A DNA stretch of 64,000 nucleotides from Triticum aestivum. Taxonomy: Eukaryota > Streptophyta > Magnoliopsida > Poales > Poaceae. Position 1 is the first letter of the stretch, and every line of letters begins with the position of its first letter. Position numbers and translations under genes: made by a program. This document shows, piece by piece, positions 1-10,266 of this stretch. The notes below the pieces were generated by a model. It was not told the DNA's origin and did not search any database. It saw nothing but the letters and a program-made list of their open reading frames with translations. The DNA lies in contig NC_057798.1 of the NCBI RefSeq assembly GCF_018294505.1, forward strand, positions 371,242,942 to 371,306,941, given 5' to 3'.

Positions 1-1422
1 GAAGTGGAATAGTCGTATCGTATCAGTTCAGAGCATCCCTGTAGAATGGCTTGGCTTTCAGTGCGAGTCTAGTTGACTGATTCCTAGGCTAGCTTCTCCT
101 TATGTGCGGGTCTAGTCTACAAAACAGATGAAGACCCAGAACCGAGGAGAACAGAACGAATACCGATCTCAGAGCGGACAATCAATCCCAGTTCCTAGTT
201 TCCTTCAAGCAATAGCCTGCCTGTCTAAGTAGGTAAGTACGCTCGGCCCAGTACTAAACTTTAGCATTAAAGCCAGAGTCCTTCTTTTCATGAATGTTCA
301 GGAAGAAGAGAATCCCTAAGTTAGAATTGAATGCCATCCCATTTCCTAAAGAAAGAGATTTCCAATATACGTGAATCACGAAAGAACCAATGCTGTAACT
401 TGCTTCATCCAGCGTTCTAAGTAATCAATGAGATTTTCTTCCTCGAGAACAAAAAGCTACACGAGGAGAGCCTTGTTTACTGATATGTTACTAAAAGACC
501 AGAGGTGATGGCCTCTGAATTGCAGGGTATGGAAAGTGGGTGTTAATCAACAAGATTATCCACATTTGCGGAAACCACTACTGGAATAAAGTTAGATCTT
601 TATTTCATTTCAAGGAAAAGTTTCAGGGTTTAGCCACCACTCAAACAGTAGTGAAAAATAAAACTAACTCTAGGCGAAAGTGCACGGAGGATCTGTGATT
701 CCTCCTACCTTATGAGCCCTTACGAAATGCCATTTTGAATGATGGACAAATCATGGGTGTCGGCGGTCTAGTCAGAGCATTTTGGAGCGCCTGAGCGGGC
801 AAAGTAGGTTGACCCGTCCCGAGGGGGAGGGAACAAATGGGCAATTGAACACCATAGGGCACAAACGAATCGCCAGTAACTACCTGTATATATCAGGCAA
901 GAGGTGCTACTCCGACCCGGAATCTTGCGTGATGGTTGGTCACCTTACCAATAATCTTCTTAATGTTGGAGAAAATGAGGATCATTGACTTAAATTGGAA
1001 TTGATACCTAGACTACTTGGTTCTAGCTTGCCACCCCAGAAGGCAACGTATATACAAGTATAGACTATAGGTAACACTGTAGGGTACAACCTTGGGTAGT
1101 CTTAGGGTTTTCTAAGATATGATATGATCGGGTTATTTATTAGAATTGGAAATAGCTAGACGAATAAGTAGGCTTTAAAAGGACGAATAAAGTAGGCCTT
1201 CTAACTCAAAGTACTCCAGCTTAAGGAAAGACATGCAACATTGGTGATCAACGTATGGAATTTACGCTATTCGGTTCCGGGAAAACACTTGTTTTTTCAC
1301 GTTTTTCCTTCGCTGTTCTTTCCTGGATTTTTTGTTGATGATTCTTCCCCTTAAAAAAAGCTTTTCCCTAAAAAAAATATGTGGCCCTTTTCTTTCCCGA
1401 AAAGGCATTCATTGTTCGTTCT
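1..1422. other. Non-coding mitochondrial-type sequence
   Basis: No gene is recognisable here. The only open frame of any length (782-988, plus) has no family features that I know. Base composition and the purine-rich style match the rest of the NUMT, so I treat it as mitochondrial spacer. Confidence 0.4.
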
Positions 1423-1470
1423 GTGCCAGAAACCAGATTTGAACTGGTGACACGAGGATTTTCAATCCTC
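1423..1470 (-). pseudogene. trnF-GAA: 3' half of plastid-type tRNA-Phe (GAA)
   Basis: Read on the minus strand, this holds the anticodon arm, variable loop, T arm and acceptor 3' strand of a plastid-type tRNA-Phe, including the GAA anticodon in the GATTGAAAATCC context. Homology stops just past the anticodon stem, and the D arm and 5' acceptor are missing. Grass mitochondria carry a plastid-derived trnF, so a truncated copy in mitochondrial DNA or in a NUMT is expected. It cannot fold as a full tRNA. Confidence 0.75.
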
Positions 1471-1473
1471 TGG

Positions 1474-2073
1474 ACAAGGGCGGTCGTCGCTTGGCACGAA
1501 GGCTGCTGGTTCGGTACGGTACTAAAGGTCCTCGGACTTCCAGGCGGTTTTTCTTTTGGGCTGCTGTGAACCCTTGGATCTCGCCAATACAGCCTCCTAT
1601 GGTTTTCGTTACCGAGATATCTTTTCTTTTTTCCCAGGGATTTTTTGGGTAATCAGCTCCCATGCTGCAAACAGTCAAATATGAACCTTGTCGTTCTTCT
1701 TTCCTCGTGGGCAGGAAGCACACCAGCAACATGTGTTGCATGATTCCATGTGTTTTTTGCACTTGACTGGGTGGACAGTTGACCGGAAGATAACTTCGAT
1801 TCGTCCGGCCAGCAGGCGGGCGGCGTGCTTATCTTGTGTGACAACACTACAGAGTGAGTAGCTCTTCTAGTCGGGCAGCTGTGTGACAACACTCCTGAGA
1901 AAGTGGCGCTTTTTTGTAGCATGCTATGGTCTCAACGCCCTTACGAGGTAGTGATGAGTTTCACGCGCTCTAAGCCCGGCCCGCGCGCAGTTAGGAGGAT
2001 TGGCCACTATCTGAGCGGTACCACCCACCCTACCCTACTACCTATAGGGGGTCGTCCGTCCTACAGCCGCCCG
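1474..2073. other. Unassigned mitochondrial-type spacer, including the start of a nad2 intron
   Basis: The part next to position 2073 should be the 5' end of nad2 intron 3 on the minus strand, because it follows the exon directly. Its first bases read CGGGCGGC and not the usual group II GUGYG. I see no nad2 exon 4 further down, so the intron is probably cut. The remaining frames are short and unrecognised. Confidence 0.35.
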
Positions 2074-2234
2074 AAAAGGAACTGCAGTAATCTTGAATAG
2101 GAATCCTACAGCGATAAAAATAATCCCCATAAAAATACCACTAGATCGAGCACCAGTGATTTCATATCCGGTCAAAATCTTGGCTAATTGATCGAAGTGG
2201 GTAGCTCCAGTAGACCCATAAATCATGGAACAAA
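2074..2234 (-). pseudogene. nad2: nad2 exon 3 (NADH dehydrogenase subunit 2), isolated exon
   Basis: This exon encodes part of a membrane subunit of mitochondrial complex I. The minus-strand translation begins around SMIYGSTGATHFDQ and ends at FLFKITAVPF, which matches the third of the five exons of plant mitochondrial nad2. Its length is 161 nt when the ends are placed at the intron boundaries, the known size of this exon in flowering plants. A group II domain V lies just upstream, and trnY lies about 0.6 kb further upstream, which is the normal plant arrangement for the trans-spliced half carrying exons 3 to 5. Exons 4 and 5 are not visible downstream, so this is a non-functional fragment. 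The exon itself is open. Confidence 0.85.
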
Positions 2235-2330
2235 TAGGGTGGGTAGGCCCAACCACCACACAACACGTATAGACGCGAACCCCCCTCCTTACCGTACGTG
2301 CGACTCTCACCACATACGGCTCGCACAAAG
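2235..2330 (-). other. 3' end of trans-spliced group II intron (nad2 intron 2), domains V and VI
   Basis: On the minus strand, a stem of about 32 nt starts with GAGCCGTATG and closes with CACGTACGGT (about 2289-2323). This has the form of the catalytic domain V of group II introns. A domain VI-like hairpin follows, and then the nad2 exon. In plants this intron is split and spliced in trans, so only its 3' half should be here. Confidence 0.75.
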
Positions 2331-2867
2331 ACTCCAAAATCCATCCCGAGCTTTTTATTCCACCTCTCCCTCCTCTCCAATCCTCGATCAAACTAGCCTT
2401 CCCCAGCAAGAAAACGTATCCGCTTTAGCAACAAAGCGTTCATCCCTTGCTTGTTCTTCAACGCGCAAGGCGCTCTAGACGGTGATTCTTGATTAAAAAG
2501 GGCTAAAGCACTCCAGCTTCGAAGCTGGAGTTTGCAACTTCAAAACTACAGGTTTTAGCCCTCCTGCTGGGTGGGCACTTCCTTCGTCTATCGTATGTCT
2601 CGCTTGGCTTCGTCCCGAACCAAGGAGGCATGACGGCAGGCGCGTGCGTGTGCCGACTGCAGAGACTACAAGCCGACGCCGGAAGCGACTCGCTTCTATT
2701 CTCGATTGGATATAGATGGGGAATCTCTATAGATCGTCTTTTTTTGACAACCTCTCTAAAACGCATACGAGAAAATTGCACTTCACGGCACGGCAAAAAA
2801 AAGAGCTTCGCTCGGTTGGCCCTCCTAGGCTTCCGCCTACTTTCTCTTCTCTTAAGTCTACAACAAG
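2331..2867. other. Spacer between trnY and the nad2 half-intron
   Basis: This is probably the upstream part of the trans-spliced nad2 half-intron and trnY flank. Several overlapping frames are open on both strands, but none has recognisable protein features. Confidence 0.35.
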
Positions 2868-2950
2868 TGGGAGAGGCAGGATTCGAACCTACGTAGAAAA
2901 CCTTCAACAGATTTACAGTCTGTCACTTTTGACCGCTCGGCCACTCTCCC
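2868..2950 (-). tRNA. trnY-GUA: Mitochondrial-type tRNA-Tyr (GUA)
   Basis: This is an 83-nt class II tRNA on the minus strand. It has the acceptor GGGAGAG paired with CTCTCCC, a D arm (TGGCCGAGCGGTC), the anticodon GTA in the context GACTGTAAATC, a long variable arm, and a canonical T loop (GGTTCGAATCC). The fold looks complete. Its position upstream of nad2 exon 3 is as in plant mitochondria. As part of a nuclear insert it is probably not used, but no damage is visible. Confidence 0.9.
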
Positions 2951-3697
2951 CTTCCCAGGGATACACCCTCCTCAAACAAAGGGTTCCTGAATAAGAAGGA
3001 TGGCGGCCTTTGTTCTTAAGTTAAGAAGAGCAGATGGAACTATTAGATTTGCTAGCATTCCGGGAGAATAAATAAGGTCATTTAGTAAGTTCATAACAAT
3101 CCATTTATGTAAAGCAAGGGGCAAAGCTTCTACGACAGCTTCCCCCTCATTGCCATCGTCGGCCTTCCCAAGCTCCCCTCCTTCGTCGCTTCTGGCTAAG
3201 CATCTTTCGGCGGAGGAAAGGAGGCGACTAGTCGCTTCTGGCGAAGCAGCGAGTTCATGAGCAAGTGAATGAACGAGCAGCGAGTGAAGTGCAACAGTCG
3301 TAAGTAAGGCTCACCATGTTCCTAAAAGGAGTGACCATCTTTTCTTCCCTTCTACTGACACTGAGCAGGCAGCAAGCATAGGCAATAGTTTCCGTAGGGG
3401 TGGGGCGCAAGCAAGCGTTTTCAGGCTCCGCTAGCTAGCGTACTCTTCTGCTATCAATGAAATCGAAAGAAAAAAATAGTGCCCTTTCATATAGATCGAG
3501 ACGCTGTACTTTTTCTTTACTTCTTCCATACTAGGAAGAATGGAAGGAAATCCTTCGATAACACTTCTTCCTTATTTGAAGAAATGATATCCGACGCCCG
3601 TGGAAACTCTTTCATTTCAAAAAAGTTCTTCTTCTTAAGAAGCAAATAGCATTTCCTATTGATTTGTCCCCTGGACTAGACCTATCTGGATTCGGAA
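2951..3697. other. Unassigned mitochondrial-type spacer
   Basis: No ORF, RNA gene or repeat is recognised between trnY and the nad9 remnant. Short oligopurine and CTTC-rich stretches are typical of plant mitochondrial intergenic DNA. Confidence 0.35.
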
Positions 3698-4251
3698 TTA
3701 TCCGTCACTACGCTGTTCCCAAGGACTAGCAAAATTGAAATAGCGAAATTCTTGGGTCATCTCAATGGGTTCAGAAACCACACATTTCTCTGGATCATCA
3801 TAGCGTACTTCCACATATCCACTTAGAGGAAAGTCTTTTCGTAATGGATGACCCTCGAAACCATAATATGTTGATATATGGCGTAAATCCGGATGATTGA
3901 TGGAAGAAACACCAGACATATCCCATACTTCTCGCTCTCACCGGTCGGCTGATGGAAATAGACTGACTACCGGAGATATTCGTGTTACTTCGTTTGCACT
4001 TGTTTGTACACGAATGCGTGAGTTATACCAAGTACTCAGTAAATTATGGACAACTAGGGATGATCCACTCTGCAAATATCGATCGAAACTTGAACCCTTG
4101 TATAGGTATGCCATTTTAGAAAGCACAACAATGGAAATGGGTAGTCAGTATTGGTATAAGATCTATTCCCATGTTCTGATCTTTTCATTTTATGTACCCA
4201 TTTCTTGGGTAAAATCTCCCAACTATATTGGAAAATGGATTGGTTATCCAT
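3698..4251 (-). pseudogene. nad9: nad9 (complex I 30-kDa-type subunit), broken copy
   Basis: NAD9 is a peripheral-arm subunit of mitochondrial complex I, about 190 residues in plants. The minus strand shows its start (MDNQSIFQYSWEILPKKW), its middle (VTRISPVVSLFPSA) and its C-terminus ([15 protein letters not shown], then stop at 3698-3700). The span is 554 nt against about 573 expected. About 19 nt are lost after the VDHP segment, near 4054, which shifts the frame. The later frame then meets TGA in place of a Trp codon at 3938-3940. Further replacements (Arg to His, Arg to Cys, Asp to Asn, Leu to Phe) fit C-to-T and G-to-A changes. It is clearly a pseudogene. Confidence 0.92.
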
Positions 4252-4778
4252 AAATGAAAATAAAGAAAGCTTTATTTTGGTTCCGCTTCTTGCTCTAAGC
4301 AGAAAGACTTGTCGGAAATCGCCGGTTGGGTTGGTCCGACCAAGAAAGGCATGGGAGTGGAGAGGCAGAAGTGAAAGACTGGCTACCAATAAAGATCCAA
4401 AACTGCACACACACACTTTTTATAGTTATGTATCCAGGATCGGCTGCATGCTCTAGTGTTGAATCGGGTATAGAACCCAGGATGCTTGGTTACAATTCCG
4501 AATCCGCTAAACCATCGCTCGGGGAAAAGTATTATACAGAGCATTAGTACTTATTCTGATCCTTTCCTTATATTTAGATTCTAGTAGTTTATTTCAGTCG
4601 TATTCGTATCCTTAGTGCGGTTTTTTAAGGGTAACAAACCCTTTATCAATTTTCCTATCCTACCTAGGTCTATGAATTTCTCTATCAATTCCATTACCTT
4701 ATCCTTACCCATGAGGTTCCTACATTTGATCCTAAATTGAGCTAGGAGTTGTTTCCGGGCATACTCAAAAAAGGGTTA
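4252..4778. other. Unassigned spacer between nad9 and rps3 remnants
   Basis: This holds the nad9 5' flank (minus strand) and sequence beyond the rps3 break point. A T-arm-like stretch near 4455-4475 was considered as a tRNA and rejected. Nothing else is recognised. Confidence 0.35.
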
Positions 4779-5757
4779 TTATACACCCCAACCCCATCCC
4801 TTGGAAAAAAGAAGCTAGCACCGAAGAAAGGAAAGAGCGATATGGTGGTTTTTGTTGTTCCCGCGAAGCGAAGATCATTCGCTTGGCGAATGAAGTGGAT
4901 CAACCTCTTTTTGGCTTGGGCCAAACACTTTTTCTCGCTGGTAGAGCTTTCTAAAAAAGCGATGCGAGAGCGTATTCTCTTATCTAAGCTTCCTCCCTTC
5001 GCTTCCCCCATCGTAGATGGTTCAGCCACACCCGGTGCCACGAAATGATTGAGAACTAGGACGGGGTCGAAATGCATTTTATTCTTAGTATTAAAAAAGT
5101 ATTGCATGACCGAATAATTCAAGGAGGGGCGCACAGCGGGGAGGGTCCTTTTTAGTAGATGACTCGTCGGGCCGTCAAGCGGGACTTCTTTGGTAAAAAT
5201 AACTTGATTCTATTCCTTTTTAGTAAGGAGGCGGCATTTCCATAAGGAAAGGTATGTCATTTACAACCCCGGCATATTGAGGCCGCTTGAAGGCCCCGCT
5301 CACCCGAAGTGATTTATCAAAATTCTTCTTTCTCGATGGTGATCGGTCATGGTATCCATAACGTTGCATCTTTTTCGGCCAAATCCGGATTCCGTTTTGC
5401 TTCTCCCGGTCGATCGACTCGACTCTTTTCCTTGCCCCCCGGCCTCTCACTTCGTTTCGTTCTTCCTCTATACCCTCGCTTGAATGAAGACATCGGATCG
5501 GCCCGACTTTCCCAAATGTCGGCCACCAGCCCTTTTCCTGTAGTACGGGTCTTGATTTCTTGTCTTGTTTTCGTTTTAGTCGTGGTGATCACCCGGGAAG
5601 AAAGAAATGAATGAATGTCCTTTTGGGGAAATGTAGAATAATACACCTACCGAGACGAAAGCCAAGGGCGAGTTTCGTAGGTGGACATATCAAACTAAAA
5701 TAAGATCTAAGATTGACATCTCGATACAATGATTTACCATAATAATAAATAGAGTCA
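4779..5757 (-). pseudogene. rps3: rps3 exon 2 (mitochondrial small-subunit ribosomal protein S3), truncated
   Basis: RPS3 is a component of the mitochondrial ribosome small subunit. In flowering plants the gene has a short exon 1, a group II intron and a long exon 2. The minus strand here encodes, in pieces and in different frames, the start of exon 2 (YYYGKS, then DVNLRSYF), the [20 protein letters not shown] segment, [16 protein letters not shown], the region from [19 protein letters not shown] onwards, and [20 protein letters not shown]. It ends abruptly after DGVGVYNN at about 4779, so roughly the last third or more of the protein is missing. At least two frame changes and stops lie inside, for example after FFLPG near 5600. 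The domain V of the intron follows directly at 5800-5833, which supports the exon boundary. Confidence 0.88.
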
Positions 5758-5840
5758 ATGGTGACAGAGCCGTGGGAAGACTACATACATGTGCTCTCTG
5801 AACCATGCTAGATAGTGACCCATCACACGGCTCTCAAACC
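5758..5840 (-). other. 3' end of the rps3 group II intron (domains V and VI)
   Basis: A 34-nt domain V-like stem (5800-5833) reads GAGCCGTGTGATGGG on the minus strand and closes with CTAGCATGGTTC. A hairpin of domain VI type lies between it and exon 2. One change in the 3' arm (CATGGTTC where CACGGTTC would be usual) is a C-to-T type difference. Confidence 0.7.
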
Positions 5841-8301
5841 CAACCTGTGGTGGATCCCGGGGGACAAAGCAAAGTCAAAGCGCTTGATCCTTTGCCCCAT
5901 ACTTTGAGATCTTCCTCCCCGCCGATCAAGCAGCAACGCAGCTCGTGATAGGCTTAGCTTAAGCCGCTAACGTTCGGTTCGGATAAGTAAAGTCCCTTCG
6001 GTCGGTTCACTCAGGTGGTCTTCCCTTATTTTCCCTAACGTTCAGATTTGTTCTGGTTTGAGAAAGGAGCACCGCCAAGTCCACTAGGGGCGCCCTGAAT
6101 GAATAAGAAATGGACAGCTGAGATCAGGCTTGCATGAAAAAAGAAGATAATAAGTTAGATGTACACACCTGAGGTTGGTAAGAACTGAAGGACAATGCCC
6201 CCCCTCACTGGTCCCATCAGCGAAAGCAACTGCTACTTAATCGTAGGTTTGCTTTCGTGCAAGGCCCCCGCTGCTGGAATAGGCGGTTGTCATTTTCAAG
6301 TAAACGCCCCGCCCCCTTCCTTTGCCCGCCGGCCGCCTAGCTCGTTATTCTTTGAGATCTGGATAGAGTCTCACTTCGGGGCGGGGGAAGCATGGATTCG
6401 ATAGATCTATCGAATCCATGCTGCAAGCAGCAAGCGTAGGCTAAAAAGGCAATAGTCTAATGTTGGGGTAGGGCGCGCCAAAACAACCGGGGGCCCCGGA
6501 GGGGTCAGTACAAACCTTCTCATCGCGGGATAAGGGCTGGGGCGTTAACTTAAGTACTAAAGCTGCTGGAGCGGCTGCCTTCGTTGATTCCCCACGAAGG
6601 AAAATGGCATCTGAAAATGAGACTGAGACCTACTTTTCGAATTGTCAGAGGCTATGAGATCCACTTTCTTTTGGAAAGGAGAAGGGAGAAGTAGCATTTC
6701 AACTGTGTGAGGATGGACTGTAGACCCACTCGTTCTGATTTTGTGATTGCAATTTCTCAAAATGGATCATAAAGTTGATCCTGTTTACTAACTCACTCTC
6801 GAAGTAGAAGTACCGGACCAGGTAACCAGAAGATAAGGACACTCGGCAAGACTGGACTAGTTTAACACGGCTATCTAGTGGAACACTATATATATAGGAC
6901 TTGTAGAGCTTGAAAAAGCTTGTTTTGGTCTTTTTTTCTCTTTTCTGGGCACTGAACTTCATAGATAGACTTACCAACTGATGAGCCAGAGTAGCAAATT
7001 TCTTCTTCCTGGGAGGGGCGGACTCTACATTGGTAGATCGAACTTTCATTTCTTCCTTCCATTTCATCTGTTCAAGTAGTCTCCTTTTCAAGTAGATACG
7101 CTTTGATACCAGACTGGTGTGCATTCTATGCTTACCCAGCGAGCGAAGGAGCGAGCCAATTCCTCTGTTCCAGTAGAGCCAATTCCTTTGAAGAATTGTT
7201 TACTTTCTTGTCTTTCCTCCAGTGAACAGAGTGGAAGACCAGGTATCTTCGTAGTTGGCTCTGGAATGATTGCTTGCAGGATTTCATATTTTCAAGTGAT
7301 CAGCTTAGTTGGAAGAGATATATAGGAGAAGCGAATGCCAGATGCGCGGTGTCCCAATCAATCCAATTTCGTGAGATCGAGTCAAGATAAGAAGGCAAAA
7401 TTCTTTGGAGTAAAGTCGCCTGGAAGAAAGAATAGGAATTGATCTAGCTATAGTATAGATAGAGTGTCAGATGAAATGCTTGACAAGGCAAGGAAATAGA
7501 ACTTCCACATCCTCTGTTCACACTACCTGGATTGGAATTGGTTCTATCGAGATATACTGACTTGAAACAGGAATTTCTTGGTAACTGTTGCTTCTTTGAA
7601 GCAAGTGCTTTCGGGTTGGCTCTTTTGATATGTGTATTTGCTACCCATACGGAACAATTTCATTGATGAAAGATGGATGGCTATTCTCCACATTTGCCAG
7701 CACAGTGCACTTTTTCTTCTATTTCGTGATTCCTTTCTTTCTGTCGCCATTTGAAAATGGATTTCTCCTCCTGGTTTTAGTCACACACGTCTTTTCCACC
7801 TAGGAAGGATGCCCCTACGATCATTCCATGCTCTACCTTCGCCCGAGCGGTCCCCAGGGAAGGAAGCCAATAATGGGAGTGTCAGGGCGGAACTTCATTA
7901 ATGAAAGGATTTGCACTGCCCCACCGTGCCGCAGGGACGAACTTCAATAGCCCATCATAGCACTCTCAGTCAGGGGGTTAGGGAACTCTTGAAGATATCG
8001 ATAGAATAACATTTCTTTTTCATAAGTTTCAGTGGACGCAGAGCCAACAAGTGCAGTTTTTCAGCGTAAGGTCAGGTTACAGAAAGGCCTATTTTGATAA
8101 GCAAGGCATTGCAAACAAATAGGTAGAGCAGAGAGCTAACCTAAGGAGCGAGCTTGTTGTAGTTGGTCTAAAGGGGGAAATAAAGGACTATCCCGCTACT
8201 ACTTCCTTGATTCCCGGGAAAGAAGGAAGACCGAGGGTAACTAACTCTTCCTTCTGAAAAATCTATATCCCAGCTCGTTTTCATCGAGCCTTCCCCCCGT
8301 T
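5841..8301. other. Non-coding mitochondrial-type DNA
   Basis: The first part is probably the body of the rps3 intron. Open frames are present (for example minus 6699-7124, 141 codons), but they show no domain that I know and are rich in Lys and Ser, as random frames in such DNA often are. The one distinct structure is the perfect palindrome at 6390-6421, listed separately. Confidence 0.4.
6390..6421. repeat. Perfect 32-bp palindrome
   Basis: The left arm GCATGGATTCGATAGA is followed at once by its exact reverse complement TCTATCGAATCCATGC. There is no loop and no mismatch. In RNA it would form a 14- to 16-bp stem. Such hairpins occur in plant mitochondrial DNA, where some mark transcript ends, but the role here is unknown. 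Confidence 0.9.
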
Positions 8302-8373
8302 TGGAGTATAGCCAAGTGGTAAGGCATCAGTTTTTGGTACCGGCATGCAAAGGTTTGAATCCTTTTACTCCAG
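8302..8373 (+). tRNA. trnQ-UUG: Mitochondrial-type tRNA-Gln (UUG) with CpG-type changes
   Basis: The acceptor TGGAGTA pairs with TACTCCA. The D arm is AGCCAAGTGGTAAGGC, the anticodon TTG lies in TTTTTGGTA, and the T arm is AAAGGTTTGAATCCTTT. The native plant mitochondrial trnQ is expected to read TTCGAA in the T loop and a CGG in the anticodon stem. Here they read TTTGAA and CAG. Both are transitions at a CpG, as produced by deamination of methylated cytosine in nuclear DNA. The first changes the otherwise invariant T-loop core, so the gene is probably not functional. Confidence 0.85.
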
Positions 8374-9938
8374 AGCATACTTATTCTAGAAAATAGAAAA
8401 ATAAAAATAAAGTCCCATCCCTACCCTAATAAATAAATGAAAGTAGATTTATATTATTTTTGTATTTCTAGGGGGAATGTTGAGGCAAACTTACGATGCT
8501 GACAAGCTGGTTAGGTGCCGAGTTGGATTAGACATCGGTCGATATCGCAGAGTCTAATTTCCTAACTCGGATTTGAACTCGGTGGGTTCCAGCAGCTAGC
8601 CTACACTGGAGAAGAACCACAACCTGTGCCGTCTTATTCTCAGCGGTGAGCAGTCTCTTTTTCAGTTCATTACCAGGGAGCTACAGATGACACTGATCTA
8701 ATCTCAAATTAGTCTAGCTGCCATGATCTTCCTGGTTGACTGAGCAACTTACATTCAGGGAAAGTGTGGTAAGGCGAGTAGCCTTGCACTGGCCGTTATC
8801 CCCGGGGGATGATTTTACTCGATAGGATCGTGGCACTTCGAAAGCTAGTCTATCGAATGTTTGTCGAAGCAACTGTCGTACGCGCTGAGAGTTCACAGGT
8901 CAAGCTATGTCAATTCAAAACGGCCTAAGTTTGAATGCAATTCTAGATCTGAAATAGGATCAGTTTCCGTACTTCTGTCTTTTTCAGAAAGTAAGGTCTG
9001 CCGGTTTGCAACTCTGAAGCTGAAAAGAAAAAGTAACATTAGCCAGTTTCCAGTTCAAGTTCGTTACCTGACTGCTCTGCCTTAATGCGAAAAGATAGGA
9101 AAAGTGCCTATCTTTTTTATCGGTTCCAGTTCCTTGCACTTTCAATAGGATCCTACTTAGTTTTTCATGGAACACGTTTTCATGCGGATTCGTTTAGTAA
9201 AAGAGGCCTTGTGGTACCTAATATTTCCCTTGTTAAAACAAGGCTTCGATAGGTAGGGTCTCGAAGGGGCCTCCCTCGTTCTTGCTCGTAAAAAAGTCTC
9301 TCCTTCGGTTTTGCTTTTTTTTGGCTTCCTTAATTTGATGAAATCAAGCTGTTCAACCACAGATAGGATCGGTCGCTCGGGAAAACCCACTGTTTCCTGC
9401 CCTTTTCTGAACAGGGAAATCTGCTTGGAAAAGCTCCTTGTTGCTAGTTCGGTAAATAAAGAAAGATTGTCCGACCCTTGGGAGGACTTCCATTTAATAG
9501 CAAAGCAGTTCTATTCCTTGCCCGGAATGCTAATGTTCGGTTCTGAATGCATTAGGCAGAGCCCTTGTTTGCTATTAAAAAAGGTGTCCAACAAGGACTT
9601 GGAGCCTGATTGTGAAGGATCATACGTCAGGTCTCGCAAATCGGCCAAATAGGCCTCCTTTTTGGAGTGAACAAGCCTTTTCCCTTTGATCCCTCACGTG
9701 ACCAAATCAAGTCCGTCTACTTGAAAGTGAAGTACTTCAGCGAGTAGTAGTTCATAATGTTGGTCTTATTCAAGGTAGTTTCTAAAAACCTAGCAATACC
9801 ATTAAGAACAAGGTCGACGAGGAGTGACCGAACACTTGAGGGAATGAATGAGGAAGACCGATCCCAAATAAATGGAGTTTCCGACGTTAGGAGGAATTCC
9901 CTTTAATAGAGAAAGCTTAGATCGGTACCTCTGGCATC
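8374..9938. other. Non-coding mitochondrial-type DNA up to the retrotransposon
   Basis: No recognised gene is present. A frame at 9311-9652 (plus, 113 codons) and others have no family features. The sequence ends at the GGTAC target site of element A. Confidence 0.4.
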
Positions 9939-9943
9939 GGTAC
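9939..9943. repeat. Target site duplication of element A, left copy
   Basis: GGTAC lies directly before the TG of the 5' LTR and is repeated at 22476-22480 after the CA of the 3' LTR. Confidence 0.95.
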
Positions 9944-10266
9944 TGTAAGGGCATATCTTTTCCTCAGGTGTTTTGGTGATTGATGACAATGCATTTGCGG
10001 ACTAATCGTGTGCCTTGAGTTTCTCAGGTTATTCATATCTAGGCAAGAGACGATTCGGTGCCCCTCGGAGACTATTGAAGTCGGCGTCGTTCTACATTTC
10101 TCTTTGGTGGATTTGAGTCGTAGGAGAGCCGTACTATTAAGAGGGGGTCTGCGTCAGAAAGGTTTGGGTGGAATCAACACGTACACTTGTTCCTCCTTTC
10201 CCTGCATTTTGGAGCTTCCCTTTGTTATCTTGGTTGTACCGAAATCTGACGACTACTGCTGTGCTT

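Larger units (their letters stand above)
1..9938. other. Nuclear mitochondrial DNA insert (NUMT), left part
   Basis: This stretch is derived from a grass mitochondrial genome. It carries recognisable pieces of nad2, nad9 and rps3, native-type trnY and trnQ genes, a plastid-type trnF fragment and the ends of two group II introns. The protein genes are broken by stops, a deletion and truncations, and several substitutions look like C-to-T decay at CpG, which points to a nuclear copy. The junction with retrotransposon A is exact: the last five bases (9939-9943, GGTAC) are repeated after that element, so the insert continues at 22481. The order of genes, with rps3 ending abruptly, suggests that the insert is a mosaic or came from a rearranged mitochondrial molecule. 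Confidence 0.85.

Noticed and set aside
4443..4525. Possible tRNA on the minus strand (GGGTTCTATACCC looks like a T arm)
   Set aside because: No matching acceptor, D arm or anticodon stem can be drawn, and the sequence does not resemble a known organellar tRNA.
6699..7124. 141-codon minus-strand ORF in mitochondrial-type DNA
   Set aside because: No known domain, biased Lys/Ser composition, no upstream or downstream gene context. Treated as a chance frame.
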